Assembly (NCBI GenBank): GCA_013115145.1
Contig: JAAPAO010000199.1
Coordinates: 1 to 53,680 of the forward strand
Length of the DNA: 53,680 nucleotides
Direction of reading: 5' to 3'
Source: Perkinsus chesapeaki
Taxonomy: Eukaryota; Perkinsozoa; Perkinsida; Perkinsidae
Part shown: piece by piece, positions 12,901-24,502 of the stretch
Layout of the letters: each line of letters starts with the position of its first letter
How positions within the stretch are numbered: position 1 is the first letter of the stretch
Translations under genes and position numbers: made by a program
The notes under the pieces: generated by a model
What the model saw: the letters and a program-made list of their open reading frames with translations, nothing else
Databases searched by the model: none
Told to the model about the DNA's origin: nothing

Positions 12901-15900
12901 TCCACCGGAACAGTAGCCACACTGTGAAAGGAATGAACACTGGTATGAGCCAGTGATGATGATACCTTTCCATCTCCTCTCCGGGGCGCGTGACTCTTAA
13001 CTGAACTGGGGTGCCATAGCTATTCTTGACCAAGACCGCCGACATCACTACCAACATCTGAAACAAGCGGACGCAAACCCATCGTTCTTTTAGATCACAG
13101 CCCTACAAGCAATGGCGAGGGGAGCTAAAATCAACAAGTAGGACTGAAGAGTGTACGACTTTGATCATGGAACGTAATAGAAGAGTGGCCCGAATTCCAA
13201 GCTCGAAGAAGAATAGAGATAATCTCAACCGAGTTTGGATTCCATCCATCCGCAACAGGTGTGAGATGGAGGAATACATTCCTTCGCAAGGAGATAAAAT
13301 AGAGAGGAAATCTCACAAGTAGATTGAAGCGGATATCATTCTCAAAGTAGGATTGAACCGTGGGGGACTTTAATCAGAAAGCTCTCGTCGATCTCGTCGA
13401 ACATAACCCTCCTCCACCTTACCTTCCGACCATCCTCAGTAGCTGTGACTTCGCAGATTATAGCAGTCCCACCACTCCTAACCCCGCCGGAGATCGGCAC
13501 CGATCCTTGAGGACGCAATACGGAACGTGTAGTGCCGTAGGAGTAGGACCTGTCTCACAAAGCTTCAACAACTTCACTCTTCCTCCCCCTCCCACTCACC
13601 TCGAACTCGCTCGCCCACCAACAGGCTCGATAATGGCATATGGCTCAAAGCCCACCACATCATTAACCGTGCCATCATCGACGTAATAAAGGTACTTACC
13701 TGATACGATCTGACGGAAATACGGTATTAACTATTATACCTTTCCTATCCAACGGTATCTTATCCTGCTCCCATCCATCACCCTGTATGCTCACAAATGC
13801 CCTATCCTTCGCCATTCTAGCATTATTAGTGGCCACATGTATGCTGATCTCCGTCAACCTTCGCTCCTCACCAACCCCAATCTTCACAGGCACCGATGAT
13901 TCCCTCGATCGACCGCCATGGTCATGAGCCTCCCACGTCACCAGCAACGGCGACCCGCTCAAATTCCTTATACTATACGGGGCGTACTGCAACTTATCCG
14001 CTGCCTCCCCTCGTCCACTTAGCGGTTTTTTATCATTCCAAACCCGAGTGAATTCATTCATATTCTGCTTCAGTGCCCTCAGGAACGCCTGGCTGATGTT
14101 AACCATCAACAGCTGGTGAGTAGCTTCGACTGACAAATCATTCTTCTCACTCGCCCGTCCACCTTGGACCACCCCTATCCTCTTCTGCTTCACCAATACT
14201 TTATACATGCTTAAGCTTTCGTCGATTGTCCCGTTCTTTCCAGGATCAGCGGATTCGCTCTCCAAAAGAGGCTCCCAAGCCACCGCCACCGGATTGAAGA
14301 ACTGCGATGCGATTTCAGCATTAATAGCATTTGTGGCTCGCTGGGTGACCAGCACGCCATGACCTGGGCCCACCCTCCGGCCACGGCGTCGAGATGACAC
14401 ACTACCGCTCCTCGGTGAATCATTGTCGAGGACGACACTATCGATTTCATCGAGGCTAAAGGGACTTCCTGTACTGCCGCCGTTATGCGTCATTTGGCAG
14501 TTTGCTATGAGAATATTCACAAACGGTGTGTTCGTCGTCCGACCAGAATCATTTACCAGTGTCAAATTGATCCGATGGAAGACCAAATCAAAGTCTGCCC
14601 GATGGACCGTACACACTTCATCAACTGGCTTTGGAGTTGCTGTGCTCGACGATGGTGACACATCACTGACCATGTCACCAGACTGGTCCTCATCTTTCCC
14701 TCCGCTGCCATCAGTCAAGGCCTCCTCCTCTTCCTCCCCACCTGACGCATACTTCATCAGCAACTCGTAGCTTGCCATTATTTGCATTATGTCAGAGTAG
14801 CTAACGTTGATATGAAGTGGCTCGAAATTCAAATGGATCGATTTGTTCTCGGTGATGAGTTTGTCAGATTCATAATCAGTCTCAATCAAGACGCTCACGA
14901 AAGCATCACAATCGTTCACAATTGCCCTCGCCTGCCCGCCAACCCCATCCGACCCCACCGTGATTGCGCTTGACTCAGATATCGGAGAAGTGGCCGCCAC
15001 CTCACGCCTCTTCCACTCTTTCTCCAATCGATTGAGAGTATCGAAATCGTTGGTAGTAAAAAGCGTTCCGTTATGCAGAGTCACCTTGGTGTTCATCGAC
15101 CCTGCTGTCGGCCCCCGGCTCGGAGAGGAGGTCCGTTCAACTTGGCAAACAACTGTTCCCCTCGTCACGAGCAGTCTCGAATCTGGTTCCTCCGTCGCCG
15201 GTAAGATGATGCTCGAGTCTATCAGGTTTGCTGTCACCACCATACTAGAATCATTTGCCTCCTGATTCGCACCATCGCTCTTTTGAAGGGTACTAGTATC
15301 ATCTTCGATAGCATCGCCGCCCACGGCGACGGAGGCGGCGCTCCTCGGTGGTGGAGGAGGGAGGGGTGTTAAAGGTATCCTGAAATATACAAACCTCTGC
15401 GGTGGTGGTGGTGGGACAACAAAACGAAAGTCTGGGCATTCTCCCTAGTGTGACTGCTGCTATGCCAGGACAACGATCATCAATACCATACTATACCGTA
15501 CGAAACCGATTGAATTGCCAACACCTATTATGTTATCGTTCGGATAATATTATCCAAGTTAAGGCTGTTATGAGCAAGATACCCTGTGGAGCTTCTATGG
15601 CTCATGACTCTCTCAGGAGGATGGGTCCTGCTGCATTATCACCGGCATGAGGATGAGGACGAGTAGTTGGTGAACGATTATTTCACATTATAACGTTTAA
15701 ATATATTTCTATAATAATCATTTACATACAATAAATTATATAATTGTCAATGTAAACGAACCCATACAAGCTCTATAATCCTAACCTCTATACCTCCCCC
15801 CTCCTCCACATTCACCTACTCTTCATCTTGGCTCATAACGCCACCATAATCTTCATCATCATCCAAGGAGTAATAGCCCGACGAATCCACACTTTCACCG

Positions 15901-18900
15901 TCCCCAATCTCCGAGCTATTAGCTGTAAACATCCTCTCCAGCGGCCGATCAGTCTCCGTAGGGATGTCAGCCACCAAAGGGATGTCATCACGACTCGTAT
16001 CACCGGAAACAGATGGTATAAACTGCGCCCAAATATATTGCCAGACTCTCTGGACCGCGCGCCGCAAAATCCATACTCGCACCCCAGACAAGTCCACCTT
16101 AACGCCCATGTTGTGACCAGGGAACTCCTGGCTCGGATCGTCCGGAGAATAGGTTTTCAGTTCAAGCACGAAGATGTACTCGTCACCCGGCCTTAGACTC
16201 AGCAAGGGCAACGACGCTCCTCGACCACTTGGTGGCAGATATGTAAAAGTTAGGTTGCCGATCTTAACGTGGAGTCTCATACCATAACTCCGCATGCTCA
16301 GGTTTACACTACTATGTGTCATCTCGCTGCAGGCGAACGGCCCGTCCTTCTCAGAGTTCTCCTCAAACCATTCGACCGACATAGCAGACCACACAAAAAC
16401 CAATCGCCAGTCGGCATAGGTATCTCCATCGGGGGTGTAGACAAGGGAGGGTGGGGCTGTTGCCTTCCCAGTAGGTACCAATGTAGAGTAATCACTAGCC
16501 GAACTTTTGGTATCATCCAACAGGTCCCCAGCAGCAGCAGCGGTTGGCAGGTCATTAACGGGCATGTTCCGGATGAAGCCAACCAACGCACGCCAAAGCT
16601 TCGGGCGGAAGAACGCCTTGACAGCGCCGAGCTTGAAGTTAAAAAGCATCTTAGATTTCTGTCCCTTTTCATCCATAGCGATTTTTCTATCAGAAATGAA
16701 CACTGTTATATCCACCAGCTCCTCCGCCGTGTCGCTCATCAACATCTCATCAGGGCCGTTCATTATGCTCAGAGCCTTCAGTCCAAATGACAGCTTCGTG
16801 TACATATGATGGACCTTCACCATCGCCGATATAGCACTCGCTGTCAAATCAATCGTCGACCCTTCAATGCAGCTGATACTCACCATCGTATTCGAAATAG
16901 ACAGCTCAACCGACACAAAACTGGCCCAGTTGAGTTGCTCCTCCTCACCAATCGAAGATGACTTATCCTTCTTATGTGAACTATCTTGAATGCCCTCCTC
17001 AGCCGGTAACACGAAATTAAGACCCGTGGACTGCCCCGGTTGGTGCCCCGTCACGCGCCCCAGATTTGGTATTTTCTTTCCCCCGGGAGATTGCCCAGCA
17101 CCCGGTTGCCCCCCGGCAGCAGCTGAGGGACTCGATAACAGCAACCGCATCGCACGAACCAAGGCGTGATACTTATTAACATCCAAAGATATTTTTAGAG
17201 GTTGATTGATGTCACCCCTGAGCCGCACTCTTGTCGGTGCCGGGACCAGCATACCACTTTCCGCGTTGTCATCGATACTAAGTGGCTTTGATATGATAAA
17301 CACCCTCATTGCCAAATCCATATTATCTAGAATGGACCCCTGCCGGCCACCCGACCTCAGCAGCTCCGCTCGCACGCCTGTCATACCGATTCTCCAGACA
17401 TCAACTGTTGGATTGGTAAGTCCTTTCTCCCGCCCGCAAACCTCCGCAACCTCCCCTTTAAGATTTACTTCTTGCATATCCTTCCGAGTGAGTGAACAGA
17501 GAGCGAATGTGCCGAGATTGAGGCTGATGTAAATGCCCGAGTTATACGTGTGGACAGGGAGCAATACCGTAGGGGCCGCGATCCTTACCTGATCACAGAA
17601 AGACAACATGCTTCTACTATTAATAACTACAACAAGGAGTTTGACAGATCGTTACGAAGAATTAGGTGTTTTGTGGAGGGGTTTGAAATATATCCTCGCT
17701 TTATATACACAAGATGATAATAGAAACGATTGGTGATCGGAATTCCCGATCGGAATGATCGGAATCGCTATTGTCAAGAATTGTGTATACGAAACTGGAT
17801 GACACCGACATTATACCTTAACATATTTCTTTCCACACACTTCTATTCGACCTTAAGATACCCGAACCAATCCAAACACTCACTTTAACTTTTAATTTCC
17901 TATCATCCGGTTTAACCAAGGACCTCAGCCCTGCCGCCGTTCCTCCAACCAACTGTTGCTGCATTGCTATCAGCTTATCCCACTGTCTCACACCTTCCCA
18001 CCAAGACGCCTTATTCGCCGCGACCGCCGGGACGGTCGCCTTGTCCGTAGTCGAGCCCATCACCAGTAGCTCAGCAAGGAGAGTCCTATCGTATAGGATA
18101 GCTAACTTCGCCGCTGTCAGAACTGCTTCTTTTGGGTTTAATACGAGGCTCAATAGATCTCCCTCCTCGTCGACACCATCCGTATCTTCTCCCGAACTTT
18201 CCCGTTTTAGTATGTCGTACTAAGGAAATGAAAAATACAGATTTTCAAACCGACAATGAAGCCTGTCAATGTGACTACGGAATGAGACTGAGTCTACTGG
18301 AGCAACAGTGATATACGAAAGAGACAGAAAGCGACACAATGCTATGGAGCAAAACATCTGCTTGTGAACTACACGGAAATTTTTAAGCATATATTTTTTC
18401 CTCCTAACCTTCAGTGAAGACCACGTGTATAGGAGACTAAGTGGATGTGTAAATATATTATTGATAAAAGCCATACAACACCAGGCCACTCTATAGCTCG
18501 AATCTCGGAGCCTGGACCAGAGAGCGATCAAATAACTTTTTTCACAAAAGTGTAATAATTCCACTCTCCATGATAGCTCTTCATCCTTCAGTTGGGATAA
18601 AACGCTACATTTCCGACTCGATGAGATTTCACGAACCACATAAGATACACCCGGCATCAACGGCCACAACAACAGTCTTACCAATCTTCCATTCTTCTTC
18701 GCAATAACATCTGCATTCCCCAAACTCGCCTTAAGCCTGTAATCTGTACCGGATACCGTACATGTGATAGAAACATCGTGGAGGCTGCCGAGGCTATAAA
18801 CACTTCGACTTGGCTCCAGACGAACACTTGCGAGCCGCATGTAGAGGGAGATGGTTATCGACTCTGATTCCGGTACCAACAAGCTTGATACCAACGCAGA

Positions 18901-21900
18901 GTAGGACTCTGAAAAATATATCAATAACCAAATATATACGACAACATATCATACCGAATATTAACACATGGAAGGGAATGGCGAGGCATGCTGACTCTGT
19001 CCGACTGCGAGAATAGTTTTCCCATTTTTCTATCAAATTTGACAATTTTTATTTCCTCTGTTAAAATTCCCGTTAAGGCTCTCTCTACCCCCGAGGGACA
19101 CTTAAACAGATTAATCTAAACTTGAGCTACGCAGACTGTGACCAGCAGTAATGCTAGTTTTATCGGGAATCCTCAGATACCACTACCCAAAGGAACCAGT
19201 GAAGTTCCTATCAATATTTCATATCGATTCGATGCCGAAGAAGCTTAGGTATATACTGTCACCACCACCATGGAGACACCCATCACCACCCTCAGCTCAC
19301 CTTGTGTTCGTTTACCATCATCATCACCAATACTCTTCTTCGATGCATCATCAACTTCTTGTGGTTTAACTCCCCAAAACCAGGCCACCCATCCTTGACC
19401 TGATCACATCTGATTTCGTGGCGCGTGAAATATAAACAACACATCAATGCTCATGACGCGGAGTAAATCCCTATCGGGCCAATTACTCACCTTGAGCCGC
19501 CTTAGTTTGCCTCGCTTCTCGAGCCAGCCGAGCTCCGACAACCTGAATAAAAACTGTCCAGAAAAATACGTAAAAGATACGCCGAATTTTGATAATAATG
19601 AAAAAATTAAAAAATAGTAAATAAGATAATAAAACTATTATCATAAAATCGATAAACAGGGCAAATTAAAACACGGTCAATCATCACTATCAAAAGTAAA
19701 CAATAGCACTATAAAATGCCTTACACACCAACTGCCATTTTTTCGTCATACTTTTCCAGATATTTAGTTTTAAACAGTTAACCGCTAGTTCCCGTAGCTG
19801 TTGCCATCACTGACCTAGACTACTTCTCTCACAAAAGCGCACTACACAATTTATGTAACATAAAATCCCTCCGCATCCACCTCCTCACCTGCATTCTCCA
19901 TCTCACCAAGTCCTCTGACTTCATTGCCACTTCTAGGTCATCTTCCCTATCCTCCACAGGGTTAATGCATGTCGACAATGGTCCAATAGGGCTGATTGCT
20001 CCTACATGTGGCTCGGACGGGGCCGGCAGAAGACAACCAAAGACTTCATTTTCTAAGAGATAAGACAACGTGCGGTTAAAGGTTAAATGAGATCTACAAG
20101 CGCCCAAACAACGCCGACGCTTCGAGTGTGGAAGGAGGAATGAGGTTCATTGATAACCGCGTCGTGAATATGGCAACTAAATGAATATAAACTTGCTATA
20201 ATAAATCATATTATTTTTCGTCAACAGCTCAGCGCAATAGACCTCGCGAGCACCAGTATAAACTAGATAGACCAGCCCGGTATAGTCCCAGAAACGCGTT
20301 CGGGTGCTCCCCTCGATTAGAGGGTTCACAGTAGTGGTGCGGAACTGCCGCCGCGGCGGTAGCATACATTTTAAGCATAATCTCCATCATCTATATAATG
20401 GTATGATATTAAAGCTTGAAAGCCGATAACTATTCATTATTATTCAAAGTCCCTACCAACATGTTACAACTACGTACGGTCATCTCCACCTCAAATCCAA
20501 TGCTTCTCATTACCATTATATTCTTCAACTGACTTTTCCTCTTCACTATCATCATCATCCTCCTCAATACTATCCTCCTCAGATGAGCTGCTGTTGCTTC
20601 GCTCCGCCGTACCACCGATACTTCTTTTTTTATTTTTCCTTTCAATCCTATGAAGCGTCGCCTTATATTTTCTCTGCTGCACCAACCGCATCAAATTCTC
20701 ATCAGTAAATACCTCCCCCAGCAACCTTACAAAGATGCATCCAATCCGACCTTAAAAATATCTTTACTTTGGCATGCCACTCTCCTGTCCAAGCTCCCTT
20801 CTAGTTTGCCGTATATCCCTCACCACACAGCCCACTGCATATCTCCACATCATCCTCGCGGTCCCTAACCCGCGCAGGTTCGATCCCCGGGCCCGGCATT
20901 ATTACTCTCAGGATGTCCCTCTTCCCTTAAAGGTCGCCATGGCCACACATATCTCACTCTCCTCTCAATAGCGCTCCGATAGGCATTGTAATCCGAAAAC
21001 AAAGAAGCAGTCCGCAGAATACCGGCATATCTAAAACCGTAAAACATGAATCGCTTCGCTCCGCCCTCCTCTTACTGTGATTTCGTCATCCTCATAGACA
21101 CAGCGTCCAGTGCTCCAGTGAGCTGGATTTTCGGTACGAAGTTCGGATCGTCTGGAGGCAGCTTCTTCGCCACCGGAGTTCGTATCATCCTCAGCGAACC
21201 GGACACGGGCTCTATCTGACACGCTAACCATCGAACGACCCGGGTTCGAACCCCGCATGTGGTACTATATAATTTTTATCCTCCCCGCTTTCCCCATCTT
21301 CATATTCCTCATCGTCATCAAAGCTAGTAAAGCTGCTGGTATCAAATGATACTCGTGAGGAGGTGCCCCGCGATCGGGCCGGTGTCTCTCCTTGAGGGGT
21401 ATCTTTGGTCTTCAATAACATAAATGGATTCCAGTAAGCCCCAAGCCGCTCTAGACGAACCAACTTATACCTACTCAGGAACAATAATATGCTGACTAAT
21501 TCAACATCGCCGTGGGAGCTTCTTCCTATTAATACCGTCACTCTACAGGAACCTTTTAAACTTCATTTCCCTTTTATTCGATGTGGAGCTATCAACCCGA
21601 CTACACCTATCCATCCACAGTGGGGGTTCCCCGCCGCTAATGTTGCACTCAAATATACATTCAAAACTTGTCGACCTTCTTCTCGCAAGGTTCCCCTCAA
21701 TTTCTCTCCTCCTCAGTTTTCCCCCATCTCTACTACATCCTTGTATCATCCTTCCTACTATCCCCTACAACCTGATGACCATTTGATGATGATGCCTTCC
21801 TATCAACAAAGACTGGTGTCCAAGATGAGTCTGTTGTTGTCATAGTAAAGCCTTGTAATGTTATACCACAAGCACCACCTAAATAATAGCAACAACATCC

Positions 21901-23790
21901 ATACCGCTCCCTCCGCTAACATTTAATATTCCTTGCACGTAGGTATGTATAAGTATCTTTTATTCGGGATTAATATTACTACCGTTTCACCGGACGAGGG
22001 TTGTATAGTATTAATGAGACATCCCCACATAAACTGGGGAATCTCAGCGAGGATTAGAACCCGCGACCTTCCGAACGACAGCCCACCATCCTATCCAACT
22101 GACCTGTTGTATGCTCCGCATTACTGTAGGCGTATCTTATATGTATATTAGACACTCTCAGTTCGACATTATCTGCCATTTTACGACATATCGAAGCGAT
22201 GTACCTTGAAAAAGGCCAACATTTGTATACATTCCACGGCCGGCAAATTTTGAATTTGAATCTCCTATTCATACGAGCGCTCATCGCCTCATGACTGCGT
22301 CCGTAGACGCTCCTTCACAGAACCAGCGCCAACCAGTCGGCCGCTGATAGATATAGCGGACTTCCTCGCACGTTAAGTAAAATGAAGTTTAGGGAAGTCC
22401 CGGACTACCTGGACTCACGGGCGATGTTATGTGAGACGCATATTAGAGAATATACCAGAAAAAAATAGGAAAAATTTCCGAACAATCATCCACCCAAATC
22501 CAGAAGTCCTATGTGTCTCCAGACTTAGAGTATTCGATCCGACTTGATGACGACTGAAGGCTCATCACAGACCGGTACGATGTTATTGATCCATCGCCCC
22601 CCTTGCCACCGCCGCCCAATTAACTAATACCCTTCTCTCTCTGGTTTATCCTTTTTATCATCTTTCCTTTTATTATTGTTTTGTTGTTCTTCCTCTTCTT
22701 CAAACACTTCTTGTTGAGCCATAACCTCACATTGCATATCCACCGCTGTGGCAAGCTTCTTACGAGAAGCTTTTAATCGAGAAACTTCGTACCTGGACAG
22801 GATCAGCTGGAATGATGGAAGTCTGATGGAAAAGGTAATATATCATCTCTACAGTGCTATAGATGATAATGTAGAACGTAATATTGATAAATACAATACG
22901 CCGACCGTGAGTTGATTCTACACACTTGTATATGGGAATCACTGCGCATCAAACCGCACTGTGAAATTTCAATAGCATCATCCGCGGCAGAGCACTCGGT
23001 GGTGGTGGTGAACAATAACTACCAAGGATATTGGTTATTGTATATTAGACACTGCTGTAGATATAACTACACTTTCCGATGATAAATGAACATCATAGTA
23101 ACTATTGTAAATATTAACGATGTATAACAATCTGGTGATATATCCCCCACTCACTCCTGACTCCATTCCTCTCTCTTTTTAGGTTCGACAACTAAATAAA
23201 GATTATCTAGCTCAATAACAATCGGTGATGACCCGAGCCTATTCCATGGTACCTGTAGAAGAGGATTTAAATATTATTAGGAATTACTATTTAATATATA
23301 ATGGAAGGCCGAGGGCTCAGTATGAGTTTGAGCAAATGGCGTCAAAGGGTTATACTATAAAGTTCGATGGGAAATATTATATCTTTTTCAAAGATAAACC
23401 TTAAATCTCCAGAGAGCCCTCGGTCGAGTTAAGGCCTATTTTACTGCGTGTAACTACATTATCATATCAACCAAATTACTATATAAATAATTTATATTGA
23501 CTTTTACACTTATTTGTTATTTGATTCACCTTCATGAAAGTGTAGATCAATATCAAGACAATATTAATTCTTATAATAGTACAACCTACATAGACATGGA
23601 GGCTGCCTAATTTCCCATGGATCAGTTTGACCGGCAAATGTAGCATATCGACCGCTTCCTTTTTGAAGTCGACATTTTGCAGATGGACATGTCCGCTGTA
23701 GACACCGATGCTGAGGTTCTTCTCGTCAAGCCCATCAAAGTAGTCTCCTAGGTATTTGGATAGATACCTACTCACTATACCCTCAAACAT
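5258..23790 (-). CDS. VPS13: VPS13 family bulk lipid-transfer protein, full length
   Basis: VPS13 proteins are rod-like bridges that move phospholipids between membranes at contact sites. This ~18.5-kb gene reads from the chorein N-terminus (MFEGIVSRYLSKYLGDYF) to the C-terminal PH-like segment. N-terminal exons are 23590-23790, 23155-23252, about 22640-22791 (charged coiled coil), 22104-22204 (NVELRVSNIHIRYAYSN) and 21772-21878 (GITLQGFTMTTTDSSW). Two very large exons (15820-17588, 13700-15379) carry the middle of the rod. The adaptor-binding region follows (YSIRNLSGSPLLVTWEAHD, about 13.9-14.0 kb; FSIDTVGFTSAIAV, about 10.4 kb). C-terminal exons contain GIGLV-type helices and the amphipathic region (6669-6990, 6.3-6.5 kb, 5.9-6.06 kb). 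The stop at 5258-5260 follows a serine-rich tail. Identity rests on many family motifs in the correct order. Several small exons between 8 and 13 kb and between 18 and 21.5 kb are not resolved. Confidence 0.92.
11216..11263. repeat. Imperfect hairpin in a VPS13 intron
   Basis: Arm 11216-11231 (ATTTGTATGATCGACA) is complementary to 11244-11263, apart from a four-base bulge in the second arm. The loop is about 12 bases. The surrounding sequence is AT-rich and non-coding. Confidence 0.6.
11596..11644 (-). repeat. 49-bp VPS13 intron carrying the shared intron core
   Basis: Read on the minus strand, this intron starts GTTAGCGGAGCGAAGCG directly at the 5' splice site after a codon for glutamate (AENVE) and ends in TTTTAG. 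Its core AGCGGAGCGAAGCG recurs in the introns at 21031-21075 and 43877-43924. Confidence 0.65.
13700..15379 (-). other. VPS13: Large VPS13 exon (1,680 bp)
   Basis: One uninterrupted frame of about 560 residues runs from a proline-rich start (IPLTPLPPPPP) to a phase-2 donor after the codon sequence for SDRI. It contains acidic and glycine-rich linkers, and near its end YSIRNLSGSPLLVTWEAHD, which marks the start of the beta-rich adaptor-binding domain of VPS13. The phase-2 acceptor fits the phase-2 donor of the upstream large exon across an intron of about 440 bp. Confidence 0.85.
15820..17588 (-). other. VPS13: Large VPS13 exon (1,769 bp)
   Basis: One uninterrupted frame of about 590 residues begins after a minus-strand TGATCAG acceptor and ends in an acidic stretch (YYSLDDDEDYGG) at a phase-2 donor. 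Sections such as SLDVNKYHALVRAMRLLLSS and RVWILRRAVQRVWQYIWAQF resemble the repeating rod segments of VPS13. The exon is unusually long beside the many 30- to 120-bp exons of the same gene. Confidence 0.85.
21031..21075 (-). repeat. 45-bp VPS13 intron carrying the shared intron core
   Basis: On the minus strand it runs from GTAAGAGGAGG to GGTTTTAG. It contains GCGGAGCGAAGCG and then TTCATGTTTTACG. The same two blocks in the same order are found in the intron at 43877-43924 of gene D. The flanking frame is open on both sides (EDDEIT before, ICRYSADCF after). Confidence 0.6.
22037..22104 (-). repeat. tRNA-like element at the start of a VPS13 intron
   Basis: Reading the minus strand, GGTCAGTTGGATAGGATGG resembles an internal A box and GGTTCTAATCC a B box, about 30 bases apart. 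The anticodon region contains CTGTCGTTCGGAAGGTC, and the element ends in ATTCCCC, but no matching 5' acceptor strand is present. It is therefore a tRNA-derived relic rather than a functional tRNA. The VPS13 donor site (exon end 22104) coincides with the GTCAGTTGG of the A box. Confidence 0.5.
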
Positions 23791-24502
23791 TAGGTGTTGG
23801 AGGAGAGAGCGGTATGAATATAATGGTGATAAAAATGAACTATTATATATGTTGATACTGTTAACGCAATCAACCTTTTTTATTAGGATACCGAATATAA
23901 CTAATTACGAATTGAGGTGATGTTGTTAAAGCCTTCAGGCTTATGTGAGCTCTATTGACTGATATAAGCTTCATATATCTATTACAATTGCTTATTGTAT
24001 ATGTTGCTTATAGTTATTACTTATTGCACTTGTCGATTACATATAAAATCAATATTATTGAACTTTGATGTTTATTATTAAACATGCGGTTAGTGGTGCA
24101 TATATATTTATATATATTTCATAACGATTGTACCTGTTAAACACTTTTCCTTCTTCAAAGTGACACGAAGGGGAGGGAGAGAAATAGCGCTGAATTTTTC
24201 GCGCGCCACGAAATTAAATAACGCAGAGCAAAATTTAAGTCATTTTTCGGAGAAAATGGAGGAGAAATGGATTTCTAATTTTGTGAGGACTTGGGAGAGA
24301 ATCTTATGTTGAAGTAGGTAAGATACGAACGAGGTCAGACTGGTAACGTGTACAGCGTTGAAGGAGCTATACCCATAGTATTGGCCATGTACTTTCGAGC
24401 GAAATATTTACTGGGCGAACGAAATGAAATGCTCGATAAAATGACTTCCATTATTTCCCCCGCTTTGAAGGCCTTCATCATATATCAATTTTTCTATCAG
24501 AA
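23791..24502. promoter_or_regulatory. Divergent promoter region of VPS13 (minus) and ADA2 (plus)
   Basis: The two start codons face away from each other across 712 bp with no coding frame of merit. The VPS13 side is very AT-rich (23.87-24.12 kb). The ADA2 side contains TTTTTCGCGCGCC at 24195-24207, which looks like an E2F-type site (TTTSSCGC). The promoter role follows from position only. No TATA box can be assigned among the many AT runs. Confidence 0.5.

Noticed and set aside
14423-15265. Several plus-strand frames of 60-115 codons
   Set aside because: They are antisense shadows of the large, well-supported VPS13 exon.
15828-17532. Plus-strand frames up to 173 codons
   Set aside because: They are shadows of the 1,769-bp VPS13 exon on the minus strand.
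20604-20618. Another copy of the GGAGCGAAGC intron core
   Set aside because: Here it lies within a VPS13 coding exon (codons for AERSNSS) and lacks the second shared block, so the match is coincidental.
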